From: an uncultured Anaerocolumna sp.
GTDB lineage: Bacteria; Bacillota; Clostridia; Lachnospirales; Lachnospiraceae
Length of the DNA: 8,156 nucleotides
Assembly (NCBI GenBank): GCA_937901695.1
Contig: CALDJN010000068.1
Location: 1 to 8,156, forward strand
Direction: 5' to 3'
Numbering within the stretch: position 1 is the first letter of the stretch; each line of letters begins with the position of its first letter. The notes below the pieces were generated by a model. That model was not told the origin of the DNA. It was given only the letters and a program-made list of their open reading frames with translations, and did no database searches. A program made the position numbers and the translations under genes. Below, piece after piece: positions 1-4,991 of the stretch.

Positions 1-360
1 AAATGCTAATTCCAAAACCGGTTCATTGGTCAATGGTTGATTCATTGGTGCAATAACTTCTAAAGCCTTTAAAGCTAGAGACATTAAAATACTACCATAT
101 GCTGTTTTGTTGCCAAAACTTTTACCTAATATAATGTATCCAACGATAAGTAAAATTATATTAACTACTAAAACAATAGTTCCCTGGCTAACACTTCCGC
201 CAAAAATGCTGCTAAGAAGTATAGCTAAAGCAGTTACTCCACCAATTGTAAAATGATTAGGAAACTTAAAAAAATATACCCCGAAAACTACTAATAACAC
301 TCCAATGGTAATCAGAATATACTCTTTTAATTTTTGTTTAATGGTACTAGATTGTATCAC
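1..360 (-). CDS. YitT-family membrane protein, N-terminal part (runs off left edge)
   Basis: The first 120 codons of a minus-strand gene are present and the C-terminal part lies beyond the window. The translation starts (M)IQSSTIKQKLKEYILITI. It has about three hydrophobic segments: residues ~13-30 (YILITIGVLLVVFGVYFF), ~35-54 (IGGVTALAILLSSIFGG) and ~58-78 (TIVLVVNIILLIVGYIIL). The pattern 'ITIGVLLVVFGVYFFKFPN..TIGGVTALAILLS' matches the N-terminus of the YitT/YqfU (DUF161) family. These are multi-pass cytoplasmic-membrane proteins that usually carry a C-terminal DUF2179 domain, and their substrate is not established. The start is GTG at 358-360, chosen because AGGAGG lies 4 bases upstream and no in-frame ATG fits better. 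Its promoter and a dyad lie at 417-478, so it is probably transcribed on its own or with genes to the left. Family assignment is fairly secure; function is not. Confidence 0.82.
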   Translation of the reverse strand, partial: MIQSSTIKQKLKEYILITIGVLLVVFGVYFFKFPNHFTIGGVTALAILLSSIFGGSVSQGTIVLVVNIILLIVGYIILGKSFGNKTAYGSILMSLALKALEVIAPMNQPLTNEPVLELAF

Positions 361-364
361 AAGT

Positions 365-370
365 CCTCCT
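365..370 (-). promoter_or_regulatory. Ribosome binding site of the YitT-family gene
   Basis: On the minus strand AGGAGG sits 4 bases before the GTG at 360. The strength of this site decides for the GTG start even though the spacing is a little short. Confidence 0.75.
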
Positions 371-416
371 CTAAAATATACTTGATTATTTATGCATTGT
401 ATATTTTCTTAATATT

Positions 417-439
417 ATTATGGCCAAATTTGCCATAAT
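417..439. promoter_or_regulatory. Inverted repeat, possible operator of the YitT-family gene
   Basis: ATTATGGC (417-424) and GCCATAAT (432-439) form a perfect 8-bp dyad around a 7-base spacer. It lies just downstream of the predicted transcription start of the YitT-family gene, where a repressor would block transcription. Operator function is inference; the dyad is seen directly. It has no T-tract, so a terminator is unlikely. Confidence 0.4.
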
Positions 440-449
440 TCCATCACAT

Positions 450-478
450 AGTATGCTATTATATTACAAAAAAGTCAA
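450..478 (-). promoter_or_regulatory. Predicted sigma-A promoter of the YitT-family gene
   Basis: On the minus strand TTGACT (-35, 473-478) is followed after exactly 17 bases by CATACT (-10, 450-455). The -35 matches consensus at 5 of 6 positions and the -10 at 4 of 6. Transcription would start near 443, giving a leader of about 80 bases that contains the dyad at 417-439. A TATAAT inside the spacer (about 9 bases from the -35) could be an alternative -10 with a different -35. Confidence 0.45.
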
Positions 479-489
479 GTGTTTTGTAC

Positions 490-530
490 AAAAAAGCGCC
501 TATTCTACTATTTGTTAAGCAGAATAGGCG
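490..530 (-). terminator. Rho-independent terminator (minus strand)
   Basis: CGCCTATTCT (497-506) and AGAATAGGCG (521-530) form a perfect 10-bp stem with a 14-base loop. On the minus strand the stem is followed by C and then six T (490-495), the classic intrinsic terminator form. The plus side is also T-rich (TATTTATTTTT) and may work weakly in the other direction. It ends either a transcript from the Ham1-like gene or the short RNA proposed to start near 625. Confidence 0.75.
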
Positions 531-539
531 TATTTATTT

Positions 540-571
540 TTAATACTTTCCCCTCGCCTTAAAAGTATTAA
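540..571. other. Hairpin, 10-bp stem
   Basis: TTAATACTTT (540-549) pairs perfectly with AAAGTATTAA (562-571) around the 12-base loop 550-561. There is no T-tract directly after the stem on either strand. On the minus strand its loop contains AGGCG, which could also pair with the CGCCT of the neighbouring terminator stem, so an alternative fold is possible. Confidence 0.5.
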
Positions 572-631
572 TTTATAACTTATATGATTTCGTATTTTAT
601 GTTTGTGAAAATATTAACTTGACGCTAGAAT

Positions 632-640
632 ATTATAGCA
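632..640 (-). promoter_or_regulatory. Extended -10 promoter element
   Basis: The minus strand reads TGCTATAAT, a perfect match to the extended -10 consensus TGnTATAAT. The -35 region at 17-base spacing is only a run of T, which is acceptable for extended -10 promoters. Transcription would start near 625 and run leftwards. Confidence 0.45.
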
Positions 641-674
641 TTTATTTCATATAAAAAAAATAGACATTTATATC

Positions 675-790
675 TACTTGCATACAAGTAAATAAAGCAT
701 TGATTTTTGATAGCACTTGCATACTGGTAAAGAACCACTGAATTTTGGCAGCACTTGCATACAAGTAAATGAACCACTGAATTTTGGTAG
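675..790. repeat. Three tandem copies of a 38-39 bp repeat
   Basis: Copies lie at 675-713, 714-751 and 752-790, with periods of 39 and 38 bases. Copies 2 and 3 are nearly identical (CACTTGCATAC...ACCACTGAATTTTGG), and copy 1 has diverged more in its second half. Copies 1 and 3 contain the dyad ACTTG-CATA-CAAGT; copy 2 has CTGGT in place of CAAGT and loses two pairs. There are no unique spacers, so this is not a CRISPR array. The array ends 11 bases from the stop codon of the Ham1-like gene and would lie in its 3' untranslated region on the minus strand. Confidence 0.85.
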
Positions 791-801
791 CATCCCTGCT
801 A

Positions 802-1425
802 TCATCTAATCAGCATGCGATGCCTGAAGATGCATTGTTTAAAGAATTCCATAAATCCATCTTCCACCGCCACCTGATCCAATTCATCTTCCGGTAAATC
901 GTAATAATACTTTCCCGTCGTAATATCTACAGATAAACTATCTAATGGAAATCCTTTTTTCAATATATCATGTGGTTTAAATGTAATAATAAACTTCTCG
1001 CTCTCCATGGTTGACTCCATCGCTTCAAATGTATGTTCATCATCCATAATAAAGCAGATTACATTTTTATACCTAGCTGTTAAATCCCCATATTTACCTG
1101 CCAAGCTAGAATAATATGCAATCATTTCATCATCTGTAAGATATTTGCCATTTACTGTTCTCACATGAACTCCTGGTTGAACTTCATCTGGTATGTTATC
1201 AAAATATAATCCAGAATCACATGAAAAAACAGGTATATGAAATAATTCATAATACGCACTTGCTTTCTGCCTTGCATTTTCCAATGGAGTAAGTCCGTCC
1301 TCCGGTACATTTGGTATCTCCATATCTAAATCTTTTAATCCAATAATCTCCATATCCAGACTTTCCAATCGTCTTTTCATGGCAGATAGCTTAGCTGGAT
1401 TTCCTGTTCCATATAACACCTTCAT
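802..1425 (-). CDS. Divergent Ham1/RdgB-like non-canonical purine NTP pyrophosphatase
   Basis: The 207-residue protein resembles the cytosolic Ham1/RdgB family, which hydrolyses dITP, XTP and ITP to monophosphates and pyrophosphate and keeps deaminated purines out of nucleic acids. Visible motifs are TGNPAK (residues 7-12, nucleotide-binding loop), ENARQKA (49-55, the metal-site Glu region), CDSGL (69-73, with the Asp expected to be catalytic) and PGVHVR (84-89, in place of PGxxSAR). The usual GFGYDPIF motif reads GFPLDSL at 158-164. The usual C-terminal SHR is not obvious, so substrate preference may differ from RdgB. Length is normal for the family. The ATG at 1423-1425 has AGGAG 7 bases upstream. 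The 3' side carries the tandem repeats. Fold confident; exact substrate uncertain. Confidence 0.85.
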   Translation of the reverse strand: MKVLYGTGNPAKLSAMKRRLESLDMEIIGLKDLDMEIPNVPEDGLTPLENARQKASAYYELFHIPVFSCDSGLYFDNIPDEVQPGVHVRTVNGKYLTDDEMIAYYSSLAGKYGDLTARYKNVICFIMDDEHTFEAMESTMESEKFIITFKPHDILKKGFPLDSLSVDITTGKYYYDLPEDELDQVAVEDGFMEFFKQCIFRHRMLIR

Positions 1426-1439
1426 ATTTTCACTCCTAA

Positions 1440-1634
1440 TTAATTACTCCCTAAATCAATAAGATTATCATAAAATAATCTTGAAATCGGCATTTCCAAA
1501 TCTATTGTACTTGTCTTAAATTTGCGTATCATATTTTTAGCTAATGAATTAAATTCATCTTTATTGAAATATATGATAGCCATATAGAGAACTGCTTCTG
1601 CTTGCGCTTTACCCATTGCATCCATATTATTCAT
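1440..1634 (-). CDS. Short hypothetical ORF, possibly the 3' remnant of a broken gene
   Basis: This encodes 64 residues from an ATG at 1632-1634, beginning MNNMDAMGKAQAEAVLYMAI. I do not recognise a family. There is no ribosome binding site before this ATG. The frame stays open upstream to a TAG at 1713-1715, giving 90 codons that read plausibly (GGILFIGNVYSQNEFADVM...). Another frame upstream ends at 1709-1711 after DKSGNRFETR (open from an ATG at 1796-1798). Together these suggest one older gene broken by a frameshift near 1710. The TAA stop at 1440-1442 lies only 14 bases before the ATG of the Ham1-like gene, the spacing expected of a former operon partner. It may be a decaying gene or simply a chance frame. 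Confidence 0.35.
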   Translation of the reverse strand: MNNMDAMGKAQAEAVLYMAIIYFNKDEFNSLAKNMIRKFKTSTIDLEMPISRLFYDNLIDLGSN

Positions 1635-1837
1635 TACATCGGCAAATTCGTTTTGAGAATAAACATTTCCGATAAATAATATGCCCCCATTTTGATTTGG
1701 TATATTGCCTATCTAGTTTCAAATCTATTTCCACTTTTATCAACTCTCCCCCCAATCATATAGCGTACCAAACACCTCCCTGATTTCATTACATCCATTT
1801 TTCATCTACAATTCAGATTAATTTTTCGCAAGTGCTA

Positions 1838-2157
1838 TTATCTTCCTTCTAGTTTCTTAATTGTATCCATATTGATTTCCTGAATTGCTTCTAACTGACG
1901 AATGGCTAGTTTATTCAAAAGCTGCAGCCTCTCCGGTTGCAATTTACCCTGCTCATTGCCCAATCTCAAAACGAATCACATTGCGTATTATAGACATGTC
2001 TGAACACTCTAATCTACACATACATTAAACATGCCTACCCACTCCATATCCAGTATAACTGATACGTCAATTTTATCTCCCAGCACCTTATTTCCGTAAT
2101 CTTCGCCATCCGTGGTGAAAGTAGTATATCGTGCAAAGTGCTGAAAACTCAGGATTT
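1838..2157 (-). pseudogene. Degenerate coding remnant downstream of the rRNA methyltransferase
   Basis: On the minus strand one frame encodes LSFQHFARYTTFTTDGEDYG and on to a TAG at 2009-2011. It is then broken by TAA and TGA, and resumes at 1975 as FVLRLGNEQGKLQPERLQLL and onward to ...IKKLEGR with a stop at 1838-1840. This last piece of about 45 residues looks like a real amphipathic, helical protein C-terminus. In a neighbouring frame, residues from an ATG at 2019-2021 (MCRLECSDMSIIRNVIRFEI) join it smoothly if one base is shifted near 1963. I cannot name the parent family. Several stops plus an apparent frameshift argue for decay and against a functional gene. Confidence 0.35.
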
Positions 2158-3543
2158 CTAAGTATCTTTCCTTTGCATTCCTACTACGCACTCAACATGA
2201 ACACTATGTCCAAACTGATCCACAGCCTGAATTTTAGAAATCTCATAATCCTTTTTACACAAATACTTTAAATCCCTTGCCAAGGTTCCAGGGTCGCAGG
2301 ATACATAGACCATTCTTTTGGGTGCCATCTGAATAATAGTATCCAGCAGGCTTTCCTCACAGCCTTTTCTTGGTGGATCAACTACGATAACATCGGCACA
2401 GATAGAATCTTCTTTATATTTTTGGGGAAGTATCTCTTCTGCTGCCCCTACAAAGAATTCTGCATTGGTAATATGATTAATCTCTGCATTTTTCTTAGCA
2501 TCATCAATTGCCTGAGGAACAATCTCAACACCATAGACTTGTTTTGCTTTCTGCGCTAGAAATAAGGATATGGTTCCAATTCCACAATAAAGATCCCATA
2601 CGGTTTCCTCCCCATGGAGATCTGCGTATGAAAGGGCAGTTTCATATAAAACTTTTGTCTGAATAGGATTTACCTGATAAAAAGACAAAGGTGATATTTG
2701 ATACTTGATATCTCCAATATTGTCGGTGATATATGGCTTACCCCAAAGAGTTTTTACTTTATCACCTAATATTACATTGGTTTTTTCCTTATTGATATTT
2801 ATACTAATACTTGTCATATGAGATATCTCACAAAGGCTTGCAATGAATTGCTCCTTATAAGGAAGATTATTTCCATTGATAATTAAGCATACCATGATTT
2901 CACCTGTAGTAAAACCAACCCGGGTTAGAATATGGCGAATTAATCCTTCCTGTTTTTCTTCATTGTAAACAGAAATTTCATATTCTTCTATAAACTTTCT
3001 AACTCTTTGCAGTATCTCATCATTAACAGGTGCCTGAATGTAACAATGGCTGGTGTCAATAATAGAATGGGTTCTTCCTGCATAAAAACCAATAGCCACC
3101 TTGCCCTCTTTGTTTACACCTACAGGGAACTGTGCCTTGTTCCTATAATAAAATGGTTCCTTCATGCCTATAATGGGTTCCATTATATTTTCCTTACAGA
3201 ACTCTTCTACTGGAAATCCTCCAATTCTTTCAAGGCAGTTTTTCACTTTATTTTGTTTATATTCCAGCTGTTTTTCATAATCCAGATGTTGAATACTACA
3301 ACCTCCGCATTTCCCAGCTATTGGGCACTTTGGTGTTACTCTATATGGAGAAGGTTCTATGACTTCCATTAGTCTTCCATAACCATAAGACTTTTTGGTT
3401 TTCATTAGCTTCGCTTTGATTTTATCTCCAATAATAGCGTTCTTTACAAAGATTGTGTAACCCTGGTATTTACCGATTCCTTCTCCATCGGAACCCATAT
3501 CTTCAATATCTATTATAACTTCATCATTCTTATTCACTATCAT
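2158..3543 (-). CDS. rlmD: 23S rRNA (uracil-C5)-methyltransferase, RlmD/RlmCD type
   Basis: The 461-residue protein is a SAM-dependent RNA uracil-5-methyltransferase of the RumA/TrmA family. RumA (RlmD) makes m5U1939 in 23S rRNA; in Firmicutes one enzyme, RlmCD, can modify both U747 and U1939, and sequence alone does not decide which applies here. Domains in order: an RNA-binding TRAM domain (~1-62), then an iron-sulfur site with C73, C79, C82 (CPIAGKCGGC) and C167 (SHCYIQ). A Rossmann methyltransferase domain follows, with FYQVN (288-292), SAM loop DLYCGIGT (317-324), VVDPPRKG (387-394) and SCDPGTLARDL (415-425), where C416 is the predicted nucleophile. The C-terminal HVECV (449-453) supplies the likely base E451. 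ATG at 3541-3543 has AGGAAG 8 bases upstream. A long hairpin precedes it, and decayed sequence follows. Confidence 0.95.
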   Translation of the reverse strand: MIVNKNDEVIIDIEDMGSDGEGIGKYQGYTIFVKNAIIGDKIKAKLMKTKKSYGYGRLMEVIEPSPYRVTPKCPIAGKCGGCSIQHLDYEKQLEYKQNKVKNCLERIGGFPVEEFCKENIMEPIIGMKEPFYYRNKAQFPVGVNKEGKVAIGFYAGRTHSIIDTSHCYIQAPVNDEILQRVRKFIEEYEISVYNEEKQEGLIRHILTRVGFTTGEIMVCLIINGNNLPYKEQFIASLCEISHMTSISININKEKTNVILGDKVKTLWGKPYITDNIGDIKYQISPLSFYQVNPIQTKVLYETALSYADLHGEETVWDLYCGIGTISLFLAQKAKQVYGVEIVPQAIDDAKKNAEINHITNAEFFVGAAEEILPQKYKEDSICADVIVVDPPRKGCEESLLDTIIQMAPKRMVYVSCDPGTLARDLKYLCKKDYEISKIQAVDQFGHSVHVECVVGMQRKDT

Positions 3544-3570
3544 CTAAGTCACTTCCTTTTATAGTCAAAT

Positions 3571-3602
3571 CGGATAAACTTGCCTGTAGGCAAGTTTATC
3601 CG
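3571..3602. repeat. Perfect 14-bp hairpin before rlmD
   Basis: CGGATAAACTTGCC (3571-3584) and GGCAAGTTTATCCG (3589-3602) are perfect inverted copies around a 4-base loop. On the minus strand the stem ends about 14 bases before the rlmD ribosome binding site and is followed by ATTTGAC, not by a T-tract. It is therefore not a standard terminator. It may be an mRNA-stability or attenuation structure, or part of a dispersed palindromic repeat. Confidence 0.75.
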
Positions 3603-3650
3603 CTAACGCTGCTTGTTCATAATCCCATTGCCACTTATATAGCACTTTAT

Positions 3651-3668
3651 CAGGAGCTTGAACTCCTG
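3651..3668. other. Small hairpin downstream of yhaM
   Basis: CAGGAG (3651-3656) pairs with CTCCTG (3663-3668) around a 6-base loop. It lies 35 bases past the yhaM stop codon on the minus strand. The weak stem and lack of a T-tract make termination doubtful. The rest of the 3544-3702 gap holds no further coding sequence. Confidence 0.4.
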
Positions 3669-3702
3669 CTAAAACAGGCAAGTCGGCGCTTCCTTAATGA
3701 TG

Positions 3703-4644
3703 TTAAAAGGTAGTCCTCCTTATATTGGATTCAAAAAATCTATTATATCCAACCCAGTCGCATTTTTCATCTGCACCACTTAGAATTTCTGTCATAGTCT
3801 GCAGCTTGGCATCTGCATTATCTGCAAAATTCAAAGCCAAAGCTTCTGCAATAGCAGGCTTTTTTGGTGAACCGTATTCCAGTTCACCATGATGGGAGAG
3901 AATACAGTGCCTTAATTCAACTGCCAGCTGTTTTGGAAAATCAGGGATAATCTGAATTCTATTACCTAAAATTTCTGCTCCTATAAATATATGTCCTAAT
4001 AATTGACCTTCATCGGTATAATCATTTTCTGGGAAAGTTGAAAGTTCTTCCATCTTACCGATGTCATGAAACATAGCCGCTGTTATTAATAAATCCCGAT
4101 TAATAATCGGATACTGATTTGCAAAATAATCACATAGTTTCACTACACTTAAAGTATGTTCTAATAATCCACCTATAAAACCATGATGAACGGTTTTTGC
4201 TGCAGAATGTTTCTTGAATTTATGAATAAATGCGGTATCATTTACAAAAAAGCTTTCCGCAAGTATTTTAAGATGAGGTTCCTTTAATTTGCTAATATAT
4301 TGCAATATTTCACTGTACATTTCTTCAATATCCTTCGTGGTAGAAGGCACAAAATCAGCAGGATTATACTCACCTTCCTGACTTCTTCTTACTCGTTCTA
4401 TATTCAATTGAAGTGCACCTTGAAAACTAACAATTCTACCTTCCACGTGGATATATTCCATGGCATCAAATTCTTCGATGCCATTATGAAGCTTCCACAC
4501 TTTACCGTCAAGATTACCGGTTTTGTCTTGCAGAGCCAAGGAAAAATAATCATTACCCGCCTTCGTCATTAAATTTCTTTTTTCCTTACAGAGATAGGTC
4601 CCCGATACAATATCTCCCTCATGCAAATCTTTAATATATTTCAT
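3703..4644 (-). CDS. yhaM: YhaM-type 3'-5' exoribonuclease (OB-fold plus HD domain)
   Basis: The 313-residue protein matches YhaM, a cytosolic metal-dependent 3'-5' exonuclease of Firmicutes that trims RNA ends. An N-terminal OB-fold (~residues 12-85, with LALQDKTGNLDGKVW at 36-50) binds nucleic acid. A linker leads to an HD phosphohydrolase domain (~155-285). Metal ligands visible are H163 (LEHT), H193-D194 (FHDIGK), H218 (GHI), H251/H252 (SHHGE) and D275/D278 (NFADNADAK), so the active site looks complete. A GTG at 4674 would add 10 residues. I prefer ATG 4644 because family members begin MKYI.DL..G, and because the predicted promoter would start transcription near 4676, leaving no leader for the GTG. 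Its binding site (TTAGG) is weak. rlmD follows 159 bases downstream. Confidence 0.92.
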   Translation of the reverse strand: MKYIKDLHEGDIVSGTYLCKEKRNLMTKAGNDYFSLALQDKTGNLDGKVWKLHNGIEEFDAMEYIHVEGRIVSFQGALQLNIERVRRSQEGEYNPADFVPSTTKDIEEMYSEILQYISKLKEPHLKILAESFFVNDTAFIHKFKKHSAAKTVHHGFIGGLLEHTLSVVKLCDYFANQYPIINRDLLITAAMFHDIGKMEELSTFPENDYTDEGQLLGHIFIGAEILGNRIQIIPDFPKQLAVELRHCILSHHGELEYGSPKKPAIAEALALNFADNADAKLQTMTEILSGADEKCDWVGYNRFFESNIRRTTF

Positions 4645-4682
4645 TTTGTTAATACCTAACCTTTCTAGTCTCACATATTCCT

Positions 4683-4710
4683 ATTGTACACTATTATTAC
4701 ATAGAATCAA
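4683..4710 (-). promoter_or_regulatory. Predicted promoter of yhaM
   Basis: On the minus strand TTGATT (-35, 4705-4710) is followed after 16 bases by TACAAT (-10, 4683-4688, 5 of 6 matches). Transcription should start near 4676, about 32 bases before the preferred ATG at 4644. No clear terminator separates yhaM from rlmD, so this promoter may serve both. Confidence 0.5.
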
Positions 4711-4719
4711 AGTAGTTAT

Positions 4720-4740
4720 TTTTTCTTGAATCAAGAAAAA
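4720..4740. repeat. Palindrome upstream of the yhaM promoter
   Basis: TTTTTCTTGA (4720-4729) and TCAAGAAAAA (4731-4740) are perfect inverted arms around one central base. It sits 10 bases upstream of the predicted -35 of yhaM and touches the larger palindrome at 4743-4847. It could bind a dimeric regulator or form a T-rich hairpin; neither is proven. Confidence 0.55.
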
Positions 4741-4742
4741 TG

Positions 4743-4847
4743 ATTTGAGTGTCAAAAGTCTAAATATAGTTTATCGAATGAATAGCAGTGCATATATATG
4801 GACTACTATTCATAATTTAATTAGTTGAAGTCTTTTGACTCTCAAAT
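4743..4847. repeat. Large imperfect palindrome (about 105 bp), MITE-like or cruciform
   Basis: The outer arms 4743-4761 and 4829-4847 are 19-bp inverted copies with two mismatches (ATTTGAG.GTCAAAAG.CT). Inside, ATGAATAG (4778-4785) pairs with CTATTCAT (4806-4813), followed by AGT/ACT and a CATATATATG self-complementary tip. Both sets of arms share nearly the same centre (4795), so the element folds as one long interrupted hairpin. The size and terminal inverted repeats resemble a miniature mobile element or dispersed palindromic repeat. I see no clear target-site duplication, and there is only one copy in the window. Confidence 0.6.
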
Positions 4848-4907
4848 AAAAATACTTAGAATATAAGTTACAGTACAGCCTGTAGGATGCAACAGATTGA
4901 ACCGTAG

Positions 4908-4980
4908 CAAAAATAAAACCACTGAAAAGTACCAATTGTTTATTTGCGCCCAGCCTAAACTTTGGTATCCTTTCAGTGGT
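4908..4980 (-). terminator. Terminator of the HtrA-like gene
   Basis: On the minus strand TTTCAGTGGT-type arms (4918-4927 with 4971-4980, 10 bp perfect) enclose a second stem (TACCAA 4930-4935 with TTGGTA 4962-4967) and an inner GTTTA/TAAAC pair. The outer stem is followed by TTTTATTTTTG. It begins 11 bases after the stop codon at 4992. This should end the HtrA-like transcript and separate it from yhaM. The branched 43-base interior is larger than usual. Confidence 0.8.
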
Positions 4981-4991
4981 ATAAGGTATGA

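Larger units (their letters stand above)
490..625 (-). ncRNA. Candidate short untranslated RNA or leader upstream of the YitT-family gene
   Basis: An extended -10 promoter (632-640) would start a minus-strand transcript near 625, and the strong terminator at 490-530 would end it. The RNA would be about 135 bases and carry two hairpins. One has a 10-bp stem (540-549 with 562-571) and a 12-base loop containing GGCGAGGGG; the other is the terminator. I see no ATG with a ribosome binding site inside. It could be a free small RNA, or a leader whose terminator controls read-through into the YitT-family gene. It matches no RNA family I can name. Evidence is promoter plus terminator only. Confidence 0.33.

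Noticed and set aside
675..790. Regular repeats that could suggest a CRISPR array
   Set aside because: The units are directly adjacent with no unique spacers, only three copies are present, and no cas gene is in view.
2009..2191. 60-codon minus-strand frame starting at a GTG inside the end of rlmD
   Set aside because: It has no ribosome binding site and no recognised family; I treat its non-overlapping part as a degenerate remnant rather than a gene.
3007..3372. Plus-strand 121-codon open frame opposite rlmD
   Set aside because: It is antisense to a fully motif-supported methyltransferase and has no recognisable domain.
3571..3602. Hairpin before rlmD read as the yhaM terminator
   Set aside because: The perfect stem is not followed by a T-tract on either strand, so it does not fit an intrinsic terminator.
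4835..4862. Plus-strand promoter-like pair TTGACT-16-TAGAAT that could drive an antisense RNA into the HtrA-like gene's 3' end
   Set aside because: The -35 lies inside the arm of the large palindrome and nothing downstream on the plus strand looks coding; in such AT-rich DNA this is likely by chance without expression data.
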